A stretch of DNA of 9,475 nucleotides from NCBI GenBank assembly GCA_028698975.1, contig JAQVVK010000075.1, positions 1 to 9,475 on the forward strand. Direction: 5' to 3'. The translations under genes were made by a program, and so were the position numbers. Below are positions 1 through 9,475 of this stretch, piece by piece (position 1 is the stretch's first letter; each line of letters begins with the position of its first letter). This stretch comes from Victivallaceae bacterium (lineage in GTDB: Bacteria > Verrucomicrobiota > Lentisphaeria > Victivallales > Victivallaceae). The notes under the pieces are model-generated. The model was given only the letters and a program-made list of their open reading frames with translations. It was not told the origin of the DNA and searched no databases.

Positions 1-8
1 ATTCCCAT
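1..8 (-). CDS. rplC: Possible first codons of rplC (50S ribosomal protein L3), cut by window edge
   Basis: After the rpsJ stop there are 31 bases, then ATG GGA AT at 8-1 running off the window. A start Met-Gly-(Ile or Met) fits L3 proteins that begin MGILGKK or similar, and rplC is the usual gene after rpsJ. AAGG (23-20) lies 11 bases upstream, much like the weak site before rpsG. Only eight bases are visible, so this rests on position more than sequence. Confidence 0.35.
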
Positions 9-39
9 TCGGTCGGGAACCTTGGTATCTAGGGATCAA

Positions 40-363
40 TTAGATCCCAATCTTAATCGAAATATCCACGCCGGCCGGCAGATTGAGCTTTTTAAGCTCG
101 TCCACCGTCTTGGCGGTAGGATTCACGATATCCATCATCCGCTTGTGAGTGCGGATTTCGAACTGTTCCATCGACTTCTTGTCGACGTGCGGTGAACGGT
201 TGACCGTCCAACGCTCGATCCGGGTCGGAAGCGGAATCGGACCCGCCACCATGGAACCGGTACGCTTGGCGGTTTCGAGAATCTCGTTTACCGACTGATC
301 CAGAATCCGGTGCTCGTAAGCCTGGAGCCGGATACGGATGCGCTGCTGTTTTGCCGTAGCCAT
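40..363 (-). CDS. rpsJ: 30S ribosomal protein S10 (NusE)
   Basis: Complete S10 of 107 residues (E. coli: 103). It is part of the 30S head and, as NusE, pairs with NusB in transcription antitermination and contacts NusG. Family sequence is plain: QRIRIRLQAYEHRILDQS near 7-24, ETAKRTGSMVAGPIPLPTR near 30-48, EQFEIRTHKRMMDIVNPT near 86, and TVDELKKLNLPAGVDISIKI at the end. The frame stays open upstream into fusA, but ATG at 363-361 is the start: it opens the family sequence and has GGAG (377-374) 10 bases upstream, inside the last fusA codons. Only one base separates it from the fusA stop, which suggests translational coupling. rpsJ normally heads the S10 operon; here it is attached to the end of the str cluster. 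Confidence 0.97.
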   Translation of the reverse strand: MATAKQQRIRIRLQAYEHRILDQSVNEILETAKRTGSMVAGPIPLPTRIERWTVNRSPHVDKKSMEQFEIRTHKRMMDIVNPTAKTVDELKKLNLPAGVDISIKIGI

Positions 364-364
364 A

Positions 365-2479
<2,115 letters not shown>

Positions 2480-2494
2480 GATGTGACTCTCAAA

Positions 2495-2965
2495 TTACCA
2501 GCGATAGTGGGCGAACGCCTTGTTCGCCTGCGCCATCTTGTAGGTGTCTTCTTTTTTCTTAACCGAGGCACCGGTGTTGTCAAAGGCGTCGAGCAACTCG
2601 CCCGCCAGAGATTCGACCATCGACTTTCCCTTGCGGGAACGCGAATAGGTGGTGATCCAGCGCATCGCCAACGCAAGCTGACGCTCGGGCTCGACTTCGA
2701 CCGGCACCTGATAGGTGGCACCGCCGACACGCCGGCTCTTGACTTCCAACTGCGGTTTGACGTTTTCAAGAGCCTGATTGAACACCTCAATGGCGGCCAC
2801 GTCCGGCTTCTTGGTCTGGATGATGTCCAGCGCGCCGTAAACAATGCTCTCGGCGGTGGACTTCTTGCCGCGGGTCATGATCGTATTGATCAGACGGGCG
2901 ACCATTTCACTGTTGAACTTAACATCGGGAGTGAAGGCCCGCTTGACAGCTCTGCGTCTTCTCAT
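2495..2965 (-). CDS. rpsG: 30S ribosomal protein S7
   Basis: Complete S7 of 156 residues, the common bacterial length. It nucleates assembly of the 30S head by binding the 3' domain of 16S rRNA. Diagnostic segments are MRRRRAVKR at the N-terminus, GKKSTAESIVY at 33-43, KSRRVGGATYQVPVEV near 76-91, LAMRWI near 99-104, and the terminal ANKAFAHYRW. The protein ends at HYRW, without the C-terminal extension of E. coli K-12 S7. The ATG is 21 bases after the rpsL stop, with a weak AAGG Shine-Dalgarno about 10 bases upstream, and fusA follows after 15 bases. In E. coli S7 represses translation of this operon at the rpsL-rpsG spacer; the 21-base spacer here is too short to hold that same structure. 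Confidence 0.98.
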   Translation of the reverse strand: MRRRRAVKRAFTPDVKFNSEMVARLINTIMTRGKKSTAESIVYGALDIIQTKKPDVAAIEVFNQALENVKPQLEVKSRRVGGATYQVPVEVEPERQLALAMRWITTYSRSRKGKSMVESLAGELLDAFDNTGASVKKKEDTYKMAQANKAFAHYRW

Positions 2966-2986
2966 AATGTCGTAACCTTATGCTGC

Positions 2987-3385
2987 TTATTTCTTCTTGC
3001 CTTCGGCGGCGCCCTCTTTCGGCCGTTTCGCGCCGTACTTGGAGCGGCCCTGATGACGCTTGTCAACACCAAGACTGTCAAGCGCGCCGCGCACGATGTG
3101 GTAACGGACGCCCGGCAGGTCGCGTACACGACCGCCCTTGACCAGAACCACCGAGTGTTCCTGAAGGTTGTGTCCCTCGCCGCCGATGTAGGCGGTGACT
3201 TCCTGACCATTGGTAAGACGCACACGGGCGATCTTACGCAACGCGGAGTTCGGTTTCTTCGGCGTACGGGTGGTCACCTGAAGGCAGACCCCGCGACGCT
3301 GCGGGCAGGCGGTCAAGGCCTTGGACTTGCTTTTCTTGTCCTTCTCCTCGCGCCCGAAACGCACCAGTTGATTGATTGTCGGCAT
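2987..3385 (-). CDS. rpsL: 30S ribosomal protein S12
   Basis: Complete S12 of 132 residues (E. coli: 124). It sits at the decoding centre of the small subunit and affects accuracy and streptomycin response. Numbering matches E. coli without gaps through the core: TPKKPNSALRK at 41-51, IGGEGHNLQEHSV at 67-79, DLPGVRYHIVRG at 89-100. K43, whose mutation commonly gives streptomycin resistance, is kept. Position 88, usually lysine, is arginine here (codon CGC). An extra basic tail after RPK ends in three lysines. The ATG has AGGGA 6 bases upstream (3396-3392). It follows rpoC after a 191-base spacer that contains hairpins and promoter-like sequence, and precedes rpsG by 21 bases, so it is the probable first gene of the rpsL-rpsG-fusA-rpsJ transcript. 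Confidence 0.98.
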   Translation of the reverse strand: MPTINQLVRFGREEKDKKSKSKALTACPQRRGVCLQVTTRTPKKPNSALRKIARVRLTNGQEVTAYIGGEGHNLQEHSVVLVKGGRVRDLPGVRYHIVRGALDSLGVDKRHQGRSKYGAKRPKEGAAEGKKK

Positions 3386-3417
3386 AACGAATCCCTGTCT
3401 TTTCCTATTTCAACACG

Positions 3418-3445
3418 TTTATACGGTTTTGTTTTTCCACATCAA
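3418..3445 (-). promoter_or_regulatory. Candidate sigma70-type promoter upstream of rpsL (proximal)
   Basis: On the minus strand TTGATG (3445-3440) is followed after 16 bases by TATAAA (3423-3418). The -10 matches the consensus at 5 of 6 and the -35 at 4 of 6. Transcription would start about 25-27 bases before the rpsL ATG, enough to include the AGGGA Shine-Dalgarno at 3396-3392. It may work in tandem with the distal candidate, or only one may be real. Confidence 0.4.
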
Positions 3446-3453
3446 AGACTAAT

Positions 3454-3482
3454 AAAATACCACCTCTTGCATGTTTTTTCAA
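3454..3482 (-). promoter_or_regulatory. Candidate sigma70-type promoter upstream of rpsL (distal)
   Basis: On the minus strand TTGAAA (3482-3477) is followed after 17 bases by TATTTT (3459-3454). The -35 matches the consensus at 5 of 6 and the -10 at 4 of 6, with ideal spacing. A start about 7 bases downstream would give an rpsL leader of roughly 60 bases. It lies downstream of the two hairpins, where a str-operon promoter would be expected. The region is AT-rich, so chance matches are possible. Confidence 0.45.
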
Positions 3483-3503
3483 ACACCAAACCGAAAAAAT
3501 GAC

Positions 3504-3538
3504 AAAAATAACCGGTTTTGTGCATCAAAGAACCGGTT
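3504..3538 (-). terminator. Second hairpin with U5 tract, overlapping the first
   Basis: The palindromic octamer AACCGGTT occurs at 3531-3538 and 3510-3517. On the minus-strand RNA the two copies can pair as an 8-bp stem with a 13-base loop. ATTTTTG follows at once (U5 at 3508-3504), with a U6 run a few bases later (3499-3494). This resembles an intrinsic terminator with a rather large loop. Five bases of its first arm (3538-3534) also belong to the preceding 12-bp hairpin, so the two structures exclude each other. Each octamer could also fold only on itself or be chance. Confidence 0.45.
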
Positions 3539-3564
3539 CGACCCGCTTTTTACGGGCCGAACCG
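3534..3564 (-). terminator. Strong hairpin just after rpoC; possible terminator or attenuator
   Basis: On the minus-strand RNA, two 12-base arms (3564-3553 and 3545-3534) pair over their full length, with one G-U wobble and a 7-base loop. The first arm starts 12 bases after the rpoC stop codon. The following bases are GTTCTTTGATG, only a modest U-run, so classical intrinsic termination here is not certain. The hairpin could instead protect the rpoC 3' end or act as part of a switch, because its distal arm overlaps the next hairpin. Confidence 0.6.
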
Positions 3565-3576
3565 CAATCAGTGCGA

Positions 3577-7959
<4,383 letters not shown>

Positions 7960-7965
7960 GGTAAA

Positions 7966-7971
7966 CCTCCC
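7966..7971 (-). promoter_or_regulatory. Shine-Dalgarno of rpoC, deciding a TTG start
   Basis: GGGAGG on the minus strand lies in the rpoB-rpoC spacer, 6 bases before the TTG at 7959-7957. This is the strongest Shine-Dalgarno match in the window and its spacing suits the TTG. The next in-frame ATG (codon 11) has no comparable site at the right distance. Confidence 0.8.
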
Positions 7972-7976
7972 TCGAA

Positions 7977-9475
<1,499 letters not shown>

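Noticed and set aside
2..19. Small inverted repeat TTCCC/GGGAA in the rpsJ-rplC spacer
   Set aside because: Only 5 bp with an 8-base loop at the window edge; it would cover the putative rplC start but cannot be judged without the neighbouring sequence.
32..48. Perfect 6-bp inverted repeat GGGATC-AATTA-GATCCC over the rpsJ stop codon, as a terminator
   Set aside because: The stem is short and partly coding, and no T-run follows on the minus strand. A downstream rplC is expected on the same transcript.
2966..2986. S7 autoregulatory structure in the rpsL-rpsG spacer, as in E. coli
   Set aside because: The spacer is only 21 bases and no convincing stem is visible; there is no support for an E. 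coli-like element.

Overview
The window is a conserved bacterial information-processing cluster, with every gene on the minus strand. In transcription order it reads rpoB (3' part only), rpoC, rpsL, rpsG, fusA, rpsJ, and probably the first codons of rplC at the left edge. All products are core housekeeping proteins with intact signature motifs. I see no insertion sequence, CRISPR array, RNA gene, phage gene, toxin, defence gene or obvious novel system. The interesting points are small: details of gene order, spacer structure and lineage-specific protein insertions.

Layout from high to low coordinates: positions 9475-7977 hold the RNA polymerase beta C-terminal part, cut by the window edge. 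Positions 7959-3577 hold beta-prime, which starts at TTG behind a strong Shine-Dalgarno. A 191-base spacer (3386-3576) contains two overlapping hairpins and two promoter-like hexamer pairs, and is the only sizeable non-coding stretch. Then come S12 (3385-2987), S7 (2965-2495), EF-G (2479-365) and S10 (363-40), separated by 21, 15 and 1 bases, so they probably form one transcript. The last bases (8-1) may open rplC, the usual neighbour of rpsJ at the head of the S10 operon.

Organism: a bacterium with fairly GC-rich DNA (high fifties by eye). Both large polymerase insertions are present: the beta i9 (SI2) region and the beta-prime SI3 domain inside the trigger loop. They occur together in Proteobacteria, Bacteroidetes, Chlamydiae/PVC and some others, and argue against Firmicutes or Actinobacteria. 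The str cluster lacks tuf between fusA and rpsJ, as in Chlamydiae, while rpoBC lies directly upstream of rpsL. Together these suggest a PVC-superphylum member (Verrucomicrobiota, Lentisphaerota or Kiritimatiellota type). This is inference; no taxonomic search was possible.

Functionally the cluster couples transcription (beta and beta-prime form the catalytic centre of RNA polymerase) to translation (S12, S7 and S10 of the small subunit, and the translocase EF-G). The spacer elements suggest that rpoBC ends in, or is attenuated by, a hairpin region and that rpsL-rpsG-fusA-rpsJ also has its own promoter.
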